Virus record (IMG/VR): IMGVR_UViG_3300030099_004448
Span: 170,605 to 234,604 of that record
Strand: one strand, 5' to 3'
DNA from: a virus
DNA: 64,000 nt
Under the pieces are notes generated by a model that searched no databases, had not been told where the DNA came from, and worked only from the letters and a program-made list of their open reading frames with translations. A program made the position numbers and the translations under genes. Positions 7,058 to 15,262 of the stretch are shown piece by piece (positions within the stretch are counted from its first letter, which is position 1; each line of letters begins with the position of its first letter).

Positions 7058-7753
7058 GGGTATTTGGGAGTGTCGGTCTGAGAGTGCCCTAGAGGGATCT
7101 GGATGCACCTCAGCGAAGAATGCTTCTGCACCCCAGATTTTTGCACTCTGTGCAAGAGGTTGTGCATAGAACCAGTTACCACCAGTTGTAGATTCTCCAC
7201 CTTCCTGGGTAGAGTGAGTTGAATCAAAACAAACTTTGAATCCAGCACTCTTCAGTTTATGAATAGTTCGGAAGTCAACCACCAGGTTGTCATAACCGAA
7301 AGATGTACCACGTTCGCAGATATAAAAGTCTTCGCAACCATATGCTTCCATGTTCTCACCTAGGAGAATTGCCTGACGAGGGGACATAAACTGACCCTTC
7401 TTGACATTGACTAATTTACCAGACTCTGCAACTGCTTGAAGCAGGTCGTTTTGACGACACAAAAATGCAGGGACTTGGTATGCGTCTACATAGTTTGATA
7501 GGATCGCAACGTCTTGTGGTTCATGGACATCGGTGATGACTTTGTAACCTGCATCACGCAGTTTTTCAAAGATCTTGATTGCGAATCTAAGTCCATGTCC
7601 ACGAAAACTCTTATGACTGGATCGGTTTGCCTTGTCAAAGGATGCCTTGAAGTAATAATCTACATCTTCGGGTAGATTTTCAGTAATAGTTTTCGCCACT
7701 AGAAATGCATCTTCTTCAGACTCTAGTAGACATGGGCCTGCAAACAGCTTCAT
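7019..7753 (-). CDS. kdsA: Kdo-8-phosphate synthase
   Basis: 244 residues on the minus strand. It condenses phosphoenolpyruvate with arabinose-5-phosphate. Family motifs in order are AGPCLLES (5-12), KASFDKANRSS (36-46), DVHEP (75-79), NVKKGQFMSP (116-125), ERGTSFGY (147-154), FDSTHSTQ (176-183), and HPDPSRALSD (217-226). Normal KdsA continues some 30 residues after the SD-PL segment; here only 11 follow, read from the antisense of kdsB's end, so the last helix appears replaced or lost. The metal-ligand position in AGPC is Cys8, suggesting the metal-dependent class. It stands alone on the minus strand. Confidence 0.93.
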   Translation of the reverse strand: MKLFAGPCLLESEEDAFLVAKTITENLPEDVDYYFKASFDKANRSSHKSFRGHGLRFAIKIFEKLRDAGYKVITDVHEPQDVAILSNYVDAYQVPAFLCRQNDLLQAVAESGKLVNVKKGQFMSPRQAILLGENMEAYGCEDFYICERGTSFGYDNLVVDFRTIHKLKSAGFKVCFDSTHSTQEGGESTTGGNWFYAQPLAQSAKIWGAEAFFAEVHPDPSRALSDRHSQIPLVVFPSYLSSVF

Positions 7754-7787
7754 TCTATGTTAAACTACTTGTACTAATTATACCACG

Positions 7788-8687
7788 ATGACACAGTATT
7801 TTCCAGAGTATGATCGACTAAAAGAATGTTGGGTAGGTCGTGCATACGATTCTTCGCTCGTAACTGATACATTTGTTAAAGATATCCTTGACGAAACAGA
7901 AGAGGATCTGTCAAACTTTAGTCAAATGTTGAGAGATCTGGGAGTAGAAGTTAAAAGACCGACTTATAAAAATCCCGATGTAACTCGGAAACCACAACTT
8001 CTACATGCACGGGACCATCTCCAGTATCTTAACGGCAAACTTTATATTGGTCCAAGGTATGAAGATAATATTGCTGATTGGTTGGAGTTGCTTGATAATC
8101 GAACTCCTTTTGTCACTCTGGATAATCTATGCGCGCCTTCTGTAGTTCGTGCTGACAGAGTTTACTTTGATGCGGTATCATGGACACGCAAACGTTTTGA
8201 ATATTTTCAACATGGGAATCCTGATCTGCCTTGTGTTTTTGAACGACTCTCTTCTCGCGATTTTAACATCGAACGTCATACAGATGGTGTATTCTGTGTA
8301 GTTAAAGAAGGTGTAATCATCTCCACCCCACAGGGACGTAACCTAGAGTATCTGTTTCCAGAGTGGGATATCTTATATCTTGATCAAAATACTCAGGATC
8401 TTAATGATATGTCGAAGACCAAGGGTAAGTTTATTTGGTCTCCAGATCAGATCCCTGATGATTACAGAGATTGGGTAGGATATTCACCCGAAACTTTCTT
8501 TGATGTCAATGCACTTGCTGTTGATGAGAAACACTTTATGTGTACTCGATACAATAAACAGGTGTTTGATTTCCTGAAGAAACATAAGGTGGAACCTATC
8601 ATTGTTCCTTTCCGACATAGATATTTGTGGGACGGCGGACTTCATTGTATGACGTTTGATTTTATTAGAGATGCATATCAACAGTAG
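7788..8687 (+). CDS. Pentein-fold amidinotransferase/deiminase-like enzyme
   Basis: 299 residues. The catalytic pattern of the guanidino-group-modifying (pentein) superfamily is visible: RDH (75-77), His164-Thr-Asp166 in ERHTDGVF, and nucleophile Cys287 in GGLHCMTFD close to the C-terminus. This layout is that of glycine amidinotransferase, inosamine-phosphate amidinotransferase and arginine deiminase. The natural substrate is probably an arginine-like guanidino donor, but donor and acceptor cannot be read from sequence. It is distantly related to the second pentein at 19467. It is followed, with overlap, by an oxygenase gene. It is divergent from kdsA with a 34-nt gap. Confidence 0.85.
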   Translation: MTQYFPEYDRLKECWVGRAYDSSLVTDTFVKDILDETEEDLSNFSQMLRDLGVEVKRPTYKNPDVTRKPQLLHARDHLQYLNGKLYIGPRYEDNIADWLELLDNRTPFVTLDNLCAPSVVRADRVYFDAVSWTRKRFEYFQHGNPDLPCVFERLSSRDFNIERHTDGVFCVVKEGVIISTPQGRNLEYLFPEWDILYLDQNTQDLNDMSKTKGKFIWSPDQIPDDYRDWVGYSPETFFDVNALAVDEKHFMCTRYNKQVFDFLKKHKVEPIIVPFRHRYLWDGGLHCMTFDFIRDAYQQ

Positions 8688-9363
8688 TCTTTATAACGCC
8701 GAGATCATCTATGAACCTTGGCCCTATACAGTTATTGATGATTTTTTCACCAAAGATACTTGGGAAAAGTTAAGTCAAATATCGAAGTATATTTTATCGG
8801 ATACTCCCAATGAATATTTGAGAAACTCTATTCAAAAAGCAAAAGAAACTAAAGTTGGTGGAAAGGTATTCAATATCTGGGAACTCATTCAATGTGGAGT
8901 TCCCGAAGACATTGTTGAGTGTTATTGGGATGCATGTCAAGAGATTTTAGAAAACAAGGAAAGAATTTACGGTCAGTTTCCTTCTCATAAACCTGATGTG
9001 AAGTCATTAATGAAACCATGTTTGAATTTAGACTTCGAGGGAAACTGGTATGAACCGCATCCAGATTCTGACACAAAGGTTATTAGTCTCATTTGTTACC
9101 TTGATCCAGAGGAAAGTGAAGGTACTGCATTGCATACTGACGGAACTCATGATAGTATGATACATAGACTGGATTGGAAACCAAACAGATGTACGGTTTT
9201 TTGTCCAAGTGATCACACTTGGCATTCTTTTCGATGTCAATCCAAACATAGATTAGTTCTTGCTATGTTTGTTGAACGTTATATTATCAATAGAAAGAAA
9301 ATTAAAGATAGACACACATTTTCTAACGGTAAAGTCGCTGAGTTCTGGTATGATTATGGCTAA
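8671..9363 (+). CDS. Fe(II)/2-oxoglutarate-dependent oxygenase-like protein
   Basis: 230 residues from ATG 8671; an upstream in-frame ATG at 8656 would add five. The double-stranded beta-helix signature is His130-x-Asp132 (EPHPDSD), a distal His185 (DHTWHSF) and Arg194 (KHRLVL) for 2-oxoglutarate. The middle part LICYLDPEESEGTALHTDG matches phage and marine-bacterial oxygenases of the P4Hc/PhyH-like type. It starts inside the end of the pentein gene. Substrate unknown; modification of the pentein's product or of a virion protein are both possible. Confidence 0.8.
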   Translation: MHINSSLYNAEIIYEPWPYTVIDDFFTKDTWEKLSQISKYILSDTPNEYLRNSIQKAKETKVGGKVFNIWELIQCGVPEDIVECYWDACQEILENKERIYGQFPSHKPDVKSLMKPCLNLDFEGNWYEPHPDSDTKVISLICYLDPEESEGTALHTDGTHDSMIHRLDWKPNRCTVFCPSDHTWHSFRCQSKHRLVLAMFVERYIINRKKIKDRHTFSNGKVAEFWYDYG

Positions 9364-9586
9364 AATTCAAGTCGGAGATTACGTCAAGTACAATGGATGT
9401 ACAAAAGAACAAATCCGTTGGGGTAATAATGATGATCCAAGTGATCAACTTGCGATTAATGGTATATATTATGTGAATAAAGTAGATATTAGGTCATCTC
9501 ATACTAAAATTTCCCTGCGTGGCATTCAGGGTAGATTTAATAGTGTATGCTTTGATATCTTGAGTGGGGGATATGATTATAAATGA
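9356..9586 (+). CDS. Small beta-rich protein
   Basis: 76 residues from ATG 9356, overlapping the oxygenase end by 8 nt; ATG 9350 is an alternative. The start AKIQVGDYVKYNG and the later ISLRGIQGRFNS look like a small SH3-like barrel. It ends in ATGA with the radical SAM gene. No family can be assigned. Confidence 0.7.
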   Translation: MAKIQVGDYVKYNGCTKEQIRWGNNDDPSDQLAINGIYYVNKVDIRSSHTKISLRGIQGRFNSVCFDILSGGYDYK

Positions 9587-10548
9587 AAAAGATTCGTAGG
9601 GTAATTCAAAAAGACCAGAATCTTATGCACTTGACCTGGATGGTCAATAATATTTGTCAGAATAAGTGTGCCTATTGTATTCCTGGATTGAATAGTGGTA
9701 AAGGACACCATTATAAGTGGGAAAATGCAAAGAGATTCATAGATATTCTTTTTGAAAGATATCCTAAGATTCATTGTTCTGTTACTGGTGGAGAACCAAG
9801 TATCAGTCCTTTTTTTCCAGAACTAGTTCAACGATTTGTTGATGCTGGACACACCATAGGAACAACTACGAATGGATTCAAACCTGTAGAGTATTGGAAA
9901 GATATTTCCAAGAATCTTAGTTATGTTTGTTTTTCATATCATCCAGAACAACCAACAGAAGATTTTCTAGACAAAGTTCTTTACTGTTCACTTAATACAA
10001 TGGTGACTGTAAGAATCATGATGCACCCTAGACACTGGGATCATTGTGTAGAAGTTTATAATGATATTAAAGATATCCCAACAATTTTTGTAGAACCTGT
10101 TCGATGTCTTGATTGGGGTAGCGTTGATAGAACGGTTCACTTATACGATGAAAACCAACTTGCATGGTTTAGAGATGCAGAGTCTTCTCTTGGTCATGAA
10201 AAATACTTAGAAACTGATGAAAAGTTTAATAGAACTCCAGACATTACTGCCGATTTCGAGATGGACGATGAAACTATCGAGAAAGGTACAAATACTCTGG
10301 ATTACATTAACTCAGGACAAACAAACTTTAAGGGGTATGTTTGTGAGGTTGGTTTGAAGAGTTTGTTTATTGATCACTCTGGTGAAATCTTCTTGGGTAA
10401 CTGTTGTATTGGTGGACCACAGGGTCACATGGATGAACCAGATGAAATTGCATGGCCTACTAAGAGAGTAATTTGTTCAAAACATATCTGTCACTGTTCT
10501 ATTGATGTCAATATAAATAAGTGGACTAGGGGATATTTTAGAAAATGA
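9583..10548 (+). CDS. Radical SAM enzyme
   Basis: 321 residues. The [4Fe-4S] site is Cys25-x3-Cys29-x2-Cys32 (ICQNKCAYC), followed by the SAM-binding TGGEPS motif. The C-terminal region has more cysteines (GNCCIGG, VICSKHICHC), which may hold auxiliary clusters as in SPASM/twitch proteins. Such enzymes modify peptides, sugars or lipids by radical chemistry. It is flanked by a small beta protein and a cupin, all linked by four-base overlaps, so it belongs to the same pathway unit. Substrate unknown. Confidence 0.9.
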   Translation: MKKIRRVIQKDQNLMHLTWMVNNICQNKCAYCIPGLNSGKGHHYKWENAKRFIDILFERYPKIHCSVTGGEPSISPFFPELVQRFVDAGHTIGTTTNGFKPVEYWKDISKNLSYVCFSYHPEQPTEDFLDKVLYCSLNTMVTVRIMMHPRHWDHCVEVYNDIKDIPTIFVEPVRCLDWGSVDRTVHLYDENQLAWFRDAESSLGHEKYLETDEKFNRTPDITADFEMDDETIEKGTNTLDYINSGQTNFKGYVCEVGLKSLFIDHSGEIFLGNCCIGGPQGHMDEPDEIAWPTKRVICSKHICHCSIDVNINKWTRGYFRK

Positions 10549-10883
10549 GAGTTGACAAACCCTGGGGATGGTATAAAGATCTTGAGAGAACACCTAATCT
10601 TGTTATAAAAAAGATTTACATCAAACCTTTCTCTAAGTTTTCACTTCAAAAACACTCTGAAAGGGAAGAATTCTGGTACATTATCAATGGGTATGGTAAA
10701 CTGACCCTTGATGATAAGTTTCATACAGTTGGACCTGGAGATTCTTATAAAATTAAAAAAGAACAAATTCATAGAATGGAAGCCTATGCAGATGGTGTAA
10801 CTTTCGTGGAGGTACAGAGTGGAGAATGCAGAGAAAACGACATCTACAGAATCGAAGACGACTACGGAAGAGAAAACTCTTGA
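10545..10883 (+). CDS. Cupin, mannose-6-phosphate isomerase type II-like
   Basis: 112 residues. It matches the C-terminal cupin of ManC/type II phosphomannose isomerases: PWGWYKDLE, SLQKHSEREEFWYIINGYG, a GPGDSYKIKKEQIHRMEA segment and ending EVQSGECRENDIYRIEDDYG. Metal ligands are the two histidine regions. Free-standing cupins of this type isomerise hexose phosphates, here probably supplying a sugar phosphate to the glycosyltransferases nearby. The 3' end overlaps the next gene by 65 nt. Confidence 0.88.
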   Translation: MRVDKPWGWYKDLERTPNLVIKKIYIKPFSKFSLQKHSEREEFWYIINGYGKLTLDDKFHTVGPGDSYKIKKEQIHRMEAYADGVTFVEVQSGECRENDIYRIEDDYGRENS

Positions 10884-11016
10884 ACCACCAATTCCCCAGT
10901 TAATTGGATTGGGCTTGTTTTTCTTTGGTACACTTGGTATAATCTATGCTGGGTACGTCCACGGAAACATGCATTTGCTGACGACACTGAAAAACGCTAA
11001 AGAATTTTATGGCTAA
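10819..11016 (+). CDS. Small membrane protein
   Basis: 65 residues with a GTG start inside the cupin gene. A Thr/Glu-rich head (about 25 residues) is followed by one membrane helix (LIGLGLFFFGTLGIIYAGY) and a short tail. The head is constrained by the overlapping cupin frame. The helix lacks the ExxNGRxxM motif of high-light-inducible proteins, so it is not called Hli. Function unknown. Confidence 0.6.
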   Translation: MENAEKTTSTESKTTTEEKTLEPPIPQLIGLGLFFFGTLGIIYAGYVHGNMHLLTTLKNAKEFYG

Positions 11017-11164
11017 AAAACAATTCGTAAACAAATCAGGCGACACTTTTGAGTGGGAAGAAACTGAAGAAATGCGTAAAGCAGTTGCAAGACTGCATCA
11101 AAATATTCGAGATCTAGAAAAAGATCATGGTAAAAAAGGCGGAGACTACGGAGTAGGTAAATGA
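11009..11164 (+). CDS. Hypothetical protein, 51 aa
   Basis: 51 residues, charged and helical (EETEEMRKAVARLHQNI), ending in a Gly/Lys-rich tail (KKGGDYGVGK). It overlaps the membrane gene by 8 nt and talC by ATGA. Unknown; probably translated with talC. Confidence 0.7.
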   Translation: MAKKQFVNKSGDTFEWEETEEMRKAVARLHQNIRDLEKDHGKKGGDYGVGK

Positions 11165-11808
11165 AAATCTTTCTTGACACTGCAGATTACGATGCAATCT
11201 CTATGAGGTATGACACTGGTCTTATCGATGGAGTTACAACTAATCCTAGTCTGATCAAAAAAAATGGTGAGGATCCTTTTGAGTCAATTAAAGTAATCTC
11301 GGAATCGTTTCCTAAGTTACAATCTATCTCTGCTGAAGTAGTTGCAGATGTGGCATGTGACATGGTTGAACAGGCCAAACCTTTTATGGAACTAGATAAT
11401 GTAACGATTAAAGTTCCGTGTACTGTTGAAGGTCTGAGAGCTTGTCGTCAACTTCGTGACCTCGGTGCAACAGTTAATGTTACCCTTATCTTCTCTGCTG
11501 CTCAGGCTGTACTTGCAGCTAAAGCTGGTGCAACTTACGTCTCTCCTTTCGTTGGTCGTCTTACCGATAATGGTTTTGATGGTCTTGAATTGATTAAGAC
11601 AATTTATGACATCTATGTTAAAGATGGTTGTCGAACTGAGATTCTTGCTGCATCTGTTCGTAGTCCAGAAGTTGTCGCACTTTGTTATCGTGAAGGTTCT
11701 GATATCGTGACAATGCCACCTGGAGTTTTTGACCGTATGTATGAAAGTGTTCTAACTAGAGAAGGTCTTGCTATTTTCCAGAAAGACTGGGATTCTATCA
11801 ACAAATAA
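11161..11808 (+). CDS. talC: Transaldolase, TalC type
   Basis: 215 residues, the short transaldolase/fructose-6-phosphate aldolase form typical of cyanophages. FLDTAD (4-9), TTNPSLI (26-32) and the Schiff-base lysine Lys84 in VTIKVPCT are present, then TLIFSAAQA and SPFVGR. It transfers a dihydroxyacetone unit in the pentose phosphate pathway. With cp12 elsewhere in the window it fits the known phage strategy of blocking the Calvin cycle and raising NADPH and pentose supply for nucleotide synthesis. Confidence 0.97.
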   Translation: MKIFLDTADYDAISMRYDTGLIDGVTTNPSLIKKNGEDPFESIKVISESFPKLQSISAEVVADVACDMVEQAKPFMELDNVTIKVPCTVEGLRACRQLRDLGATVNVTLIFSAAQAVLAAKAGATYVSPFVGRLTDNGFDGLELIKTIYDIYVKDGCRTEILAASVRSPEVVALCYREGSDIVTMPPGVFDRMYESVLTREGLAIFQKDWDSINK

Positions 11809-11809
11809 C

Positions 11810-11998
11810 ATGTACGAAGAACTAAATTGTTTTGAGGAAGCACTTAAACACTTTGGCACTCGGGTTGAAATTATCTGTGCTTTAGAACTTGGTGGCAGAC
11901 TCCCCTCTGAGGCTGCCTATCAGATGATCAAAGATGAGATGAAGGAACTCAAAAAGTGCCGTAAACAGTTTAACAAAGCCGGCGAGTGCGATAAATAA
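11810..11998 (+). CDS. Hypothetical protein, 62 aa
   Basis: 62 residues. The ATG at 11810 is one base after the talC stop; an earlier in-frame start inside talC is less likely. Helical, with the segment LGGRLPSEAAYQMIKDEMKEL. A late-type promoter box overlaps its stop codon. Unknown function. Confidence 0.75.
   Translation: MYEELNCFEEALKHFGTRVEIICALELGGRLPSEAAYQMIKDEMKELKKCRKQFNKAGECDK
11991..11997 (+). promoter_or_regulatory. T4-type late promoter box
   Basis: ATAAATA, 20 nt before the start of the first tail-fibre-like gene. It matches the T4 late -10 consensus core and the spacing seen at other structural genes here. Confidence 0.6.
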
Positions 11999-12017
11999 AT
12001 TACACAGGTAAAGTATT

Positions 12018-12560
12018 ATGGCTGCGGAAATTACTTCCACTGGTATTCAATTCAGTGATTCTACGCAAGTAAACAGTAGGGGTTGGATGACCCCAGATGG
12101 AACTTCAATGTTTTTCTATCAGTCATCCGCCCCTACTCATTGGGTAAAGAGCACCTCTCATGATAATAAGATGCTTAGAGTTGTTAGTGGAAATGGTGGA
12201 GGATCTGGAGGTAGTGTTAGTTTTTCTGATTTTAGTAGTAGAAGTTTTACATTTCCATATTCATCCAATAGTTCAACAAATAATAAAACTCTAAGTTCAA
12301 ACCAAATTCCTTCCCATACACATAGTAATATGGGAACTAAACTTACTTTCTTTCCACAAAATCCAAACGGAACTTATAATGGTGGAGACGTAAGAAGAGG
12401 TCCTGGTTGGACTAGGAACACTAATAGTACTGGTGGAGTTTCTGGACCTTCACAACATAGTCATCCGTTCAGTTCATCTGGTACTAGTCCAAGTATTTCC
12501 TGTAATATCAATGTTCAGTATATCGATATCATTCAGTGCAACTTCGATATCGACGCATAA
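12018..12560 (+). CDS. Tail fibre/collar-type receptor-binding protein 1
   Basis: 180 residues. The N-terminus AAEITSTGIQFSDSTQ is the short attachment peptide common in marine phage fibre proteins. Gly- and Ser-rich beta sequence follows, with two HxH motifs, SHTHSN and QHSHPF, like those that hold iron in the T4 gp12/gp37 tip. The C-terminus NVQYIDIIQCNF is the typical last strand of tail-collar domains. It is paralogous to the next gene. Late-type box upstream. Its position inside a glycan-modifying island suggests host-surface recognition. Confidence 0.8.
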   Translation: MAAEITSTGIQFSDSTQVNSRGWMTPDGTSMFFYQSSAPTHWVKSTSHDNKMLRVVSGNGGGSGGSVSFSDFSSRSFTFPYSSNSSTNNKTLSSNQIPSHTHSNMGTKLTFFPQNPNGTYNGGDVRRGPGWTRNTNSTGGVSGPSQHSHPFSSSGTSPSISCNINVQYIDIIQCNFDIDA

Positions 12561-12600
12561 TAAATAACCATAGCAAACCCTCATCATCCCGTGAAATAAA

Positions 12601-13119
12601 ATGGCAGCAGAAATAGATGGAACTGGTATTGTCTTTAGTGATTCCACTCGACTAGACTCTAAGTATGATATTTTTGCACAAGGAACTTCTTCCATATTCT
12701 TTCAGTCGTCTGCTCCAACGGGGTGGTCAAAAAGCACTTCCAACAATAATAAAGCGCTTAGAGTTGTAACTGGATCTGGTGGAGGTACTGGTGGATCAAA
12801 TACTTTTACTAGTGCATTTCCATCTTCAAAACCAGTTTCTGGTAACTTCCCTATTTCTGGAACGGTTGGTAACCACACTCTAACGTCAAACCAACTTCCG
12901 AGTCATACCCATGCTAATGGCGGTGCAGTTACATTGAGTCCTGGTGGCGGAGACGTAAGATCTGGTGGTGGGTGGTCAAGAAGCACTCCAGGCACTGGCA
13001 ACAATACTACTAATGCATCTTCACATAACCATGGATTTAGTAGTGGTAGTGCAAGTTTTAGTGCAAATATCAATCTTGCCGTGCAATATATTGATGTGAT
13101 AGTTTGTAGTTTCTCCTGA
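12601..13119 (+). CDS. Tail fibre/collar-type receptor-binding protein 2
   Basis: 172 residues, paralogue of the gene before it. Shared parts are the start AAEIDGTGIVFSDSTRLDSK, the FFQSSAPTGWSKST segment, LPSHTHANGG and ASSHNHGF (HxH motifs) and the ending NLAVQYIDVIVCSF. The middle is divergent, as expected for fast-evolving binding loops. ATAAATA at 12560-12566 lies 34 nt upstream and could be its own late promoter. Confidence 0.8.
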   Translation: MAAEIDGTGIVFSDSTRLDSKYDIFAQGTSSIFFQSSAPTGWSKSTSNNNKALRVVTGSGGGTGGSNTFTSAFPSSKPVSGNFPISGTVGNHTLTSNQLPSHTHANGGAVTLSPGGGDVRSGGGWSRSTPGTGNNTTNASSHNHGFSSGSASFSANINLAVQYIDVIVCSFS

Positions 13120-13135
13120 TACCTGAGTTTTTATT

Positions 13136-13495
13136 ATGATGAGATTCAAAAAAGAAGAACCAGGTAATTGGTGTCCTCTGATCAAAAAAGATTGTGTTGA
13201 ACACAAGTGTGCATGGTATATGCATATTCGTGGAATGGATCCTAATACAGGACAAGATATCGATCACTGGGGATGTGCAGTAGGTTGGATGCCCACTCTC
13301 CTCATTGAAAATTCTCAACAACAAAGACAGACTGGTGCTGCTGTGGAATCTTTCCGTAATGAGACTGTTAAAGAGTCTCAGAAGAATCGTACTATGTACG
13401 AGGATATGATGAAACAACAATCAATTATGCCAGTTCAAGTTAATCCACTTGAAAACCTTTTGGAGGCCTCTGATGAATCTGACAGTAATAATTGA
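13136..13495 (+). CDS. Hypothetical protein with Cys/His-rich N-terminal half
   Basis: 119 residues (the second ATG at 13139 could also be used). The N-terminal half has regularly placed cysteines (NWCPLIKKDCVEHKCAWY and HWGCAVGW) that could form a small metal site. The C-terminal half is Gln/Glu-rich and helical. It resembles small conserved cyanophage proteins, but no function is known. It overlaps the next gene by 23 nt. Confidence 0.75.
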   Translation: MMRFKKEEPGNWCPLIKKDCVEHKCAWYMHIRGMDPNTGQDIDHWGCAVGWMPTLLIENSQQQRQTGAAVESFRNETVKESQKNRTMYEDMMKQQSIMPVQVNPLENLLEASDESDSNN

Positions 13496-14117
13496 AGATA
13501 AAGCCATCTACGTTGATGGTTTTGTTGTACAACCTGCTGATATGAGTTGGTTTAATCCCGATGATTATGAAAGAGAGGTTAATGCAATTCAGTGGGAAGA
13601 AGATTGTGGTGAGATTGAATACGTAGAAGGACCTCCCACTCCCATCGATAACATCGACTTTTTGAAAGATGTTATCACTGTCCATCAACTTGCAAGAGAA
13701 AAATTTGAGCAAGATCAGGAAGCTTATAGAAAAGAATGTGAACTCAGTTCTCTTGTCGAATACAATGAAGATGATCCCAAACTAGAGTTTGTGGATTATG
13801 ATGAAACTCGCGATATTGACGAAGATAAACTAAATGATATTCTGGACGAAATTGATTTTGATCTAGAAGATGAACCTGATAGAGGATATGCTGAACTAGT
13901 CCATGCAGATGATGAAGATGGTCCAGAATCTGCAGAAGATATACTTGGAATTGGGTCATTAGATCAGGAACCAGTGCCCCAAACCGAGGATAATGATATA
14001 ATGCATGAAGATCTCCGTGATGCTCTTGATACTCAAGAGGAAAGTTCATACGAGATGGAAGAGGAAGTAGAAAACCAAATCTACTATGATATTGAAGAAT
14101 TACTCAAAGAGATATGA
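13473..14117 (+). CDS. Acidic protein with tail-fibre-associated N-terminal domain
   Basis: 214 residues from ATG 13473. The N-terminal ~60 residues (IIEDKAIYVDGFVVQPADMS, NAIQWEEDCGEIEYVEG) resemble a small beta domain widespread in cyanophage accessory and fibre-region proteins. The rest is very acidic, rich in Asp/Glu, and probably disordered or helical. It is sandwiched between fibre-like genes and an oxygenase (ATGA overlap). A chaperone or decoy role is possible; not established. Confidence 0.7.
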   Translation: MNLTVIIEDKAIYVDGFVVQPADMSWFNPDDYEREVNAIQWEEDCGEIEYVEGPPTPIDNIDFLKDVITVHQLAREKFEQDQEAYRKECELSSLVEYNEDDPKLEFVDYDETRDIDEDKLNDILDEIDFDLEDEPDRGYAELVHADDEDGPESAEDILGIGSLDQEPVPQTEDNDIMHEDLRDALDTQEESSYEMEEEVENQIYYDIEELLKEI

Positions 14118-15262
14118 TTCCTGAACTCCAAGTCAATGATTATACTGTAGTCAGAAACTTCATTGATCAGGAAAGGGCAATAAAACTGGGTTATGAGTTC
14201 ATGAACTTCTGTGAAGAACATGATGCTGCGGGTGATAATCAGGCAGTAAACTCAAACTCAGTTCATAATTACTTACCTTTTCTTGAGTTACTTTGTGAAA
14301 AAACACCTGAGGTGAGTAAGATTGTTGGAGAAACAGTCTTGCCCACCTATGTTTATTCTAGGGTGTATAAGAATGGTTCTGACCTAAAACGACATACTGA
14401 TAAGGATGAGTGTGAGATTTCTCTTACACTCAATTTGTGTGCAGATAGACCTTGGAAAATATGGATTGAAACTCCTAGAGGAGAAAGGAGATCTGTGATG
14501 CTTGCTCCTGGAGATGCCATGTTCTATCATGGATGTAATGCACCACACTGGAGAGATAACTATACAGGAACATACTACACTCAAGCATTTCTACATTATG
14601 TGTATAGTAGAGGTGAACGTGTTAACTCTTACTTCGACAAGAATCGACCAGGTGTAAACAACTTTGAACAGAAATCACCAAAACTTTTAGTAGAACCAGG
14701 AAGAGGAGAATCAATGATCAGTGATTATATCATGGTAATCAAGGGACTTGTGCCTGAAGATCTGTGCGATGATATTCTAAAAGAATTTCCAGAAGACTCT
14801 GTTTATTGGGATCCTTCTACCGTGGGTGCTGGTGATGTCCGTGAAGATATCAGAAGTTGTAATACGATTGGATTATCTAGACTTCCACATCAAAATTTGG
14901 TGTATGAAAATCTAGACTCTAGAATGTTTGAGTGTGCAGCAGAAGCTATCAGACAATATAGAGAACGTTGGCCAGGTGTAGAAACAGAAATCGATACTGG
15001 TTACGATCTACTTAGATATAGAACTGGAGAGTTCTACACTCAACATACAGACTCATTCAAAGAACAACAAAGATCTGTAACTTGTTCTTTTCATCTCAAT
15101 GATGACTATGAAGGTGGTGAGTTTGCCTTTTTCAATAGAGAAAAGGTATATAAATTTGAGAAAGGTGATGCGATTCTTTTCCCATCAAACTTCATGTTCC
15201 CGCATGAAATCTTGCCTGTAACTTCTGGAACACGCTACTCTATTATTACTTGGTATGTCTGA
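14114..15262 (+). CDS. Tandem double-domain Fe(II)/2OG oxygenase
   Basis: 382 residues with two oxygenase domains in one chain. Domain 1 has His94-x-Asp96 (RHTDKDECE) and His145 (APHWRD). Domain 2 has His311-x-Asp313 (YTQHTDSF), His364 (FPHEILPV) and Arg374 (GTRYSIITW), the prolyl-4-hydroxylase-like ending. Residues about 180-205 link them. Domain 1 is clearly related to the separate protein at 63128 (shared LPTYxYxRxYxxGxxLxxHTD), and domain 2 resembles the one at 62466. Likely a protein or small-molecule hydroxylase; substrate unknown. Confidence 0.85.
   Translation: MIPELQVNDYTVVRNFIDQERAIKLGYEFMNFCEEHDAAGDNQAVNSNSVHNYLPFLELLCEKTPEVSKIVGETVLPTYVYSRVYKNGSDLKRHTDKDECEISLTLNLCADRPWKIWIETPRGERRSVMLAPGDAMFYHGCNAPHWRDNYTGTYYTQAFLHYVYSRGERVNSYFDKNRPGVNNFEQKSPKLLVEPGRGESMISDYIMVIKGLVPEDLCDDILKEFPEDSVYWDPSTVGAGDVREDIRSCNTIGLSRLPHQNLVYENLDSRMFECAAEAIRQYRERWPGVETEIDTGYDLLRYRTGEFYTQHTDSFKEQQRSVTCSFHLNDDYEGGEFAFFNREKVYKFEKGDAILFPSNFMFPHEILPVTSGTRYSIITWYV

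Noticed and set aside
7777-7805. kdsA promoter on the minus strand
   Set aside because: TATAAT is present at 7782-7777, but the -35 (TGGAAA) is weak and lies inside the pentein gene; too uncertain to list.
10819-11016. High-light-inducible protein
   Set aside because: One membrane helix of the right size, but the chlorophyll-binding ExxNGRxxM motif is missing.
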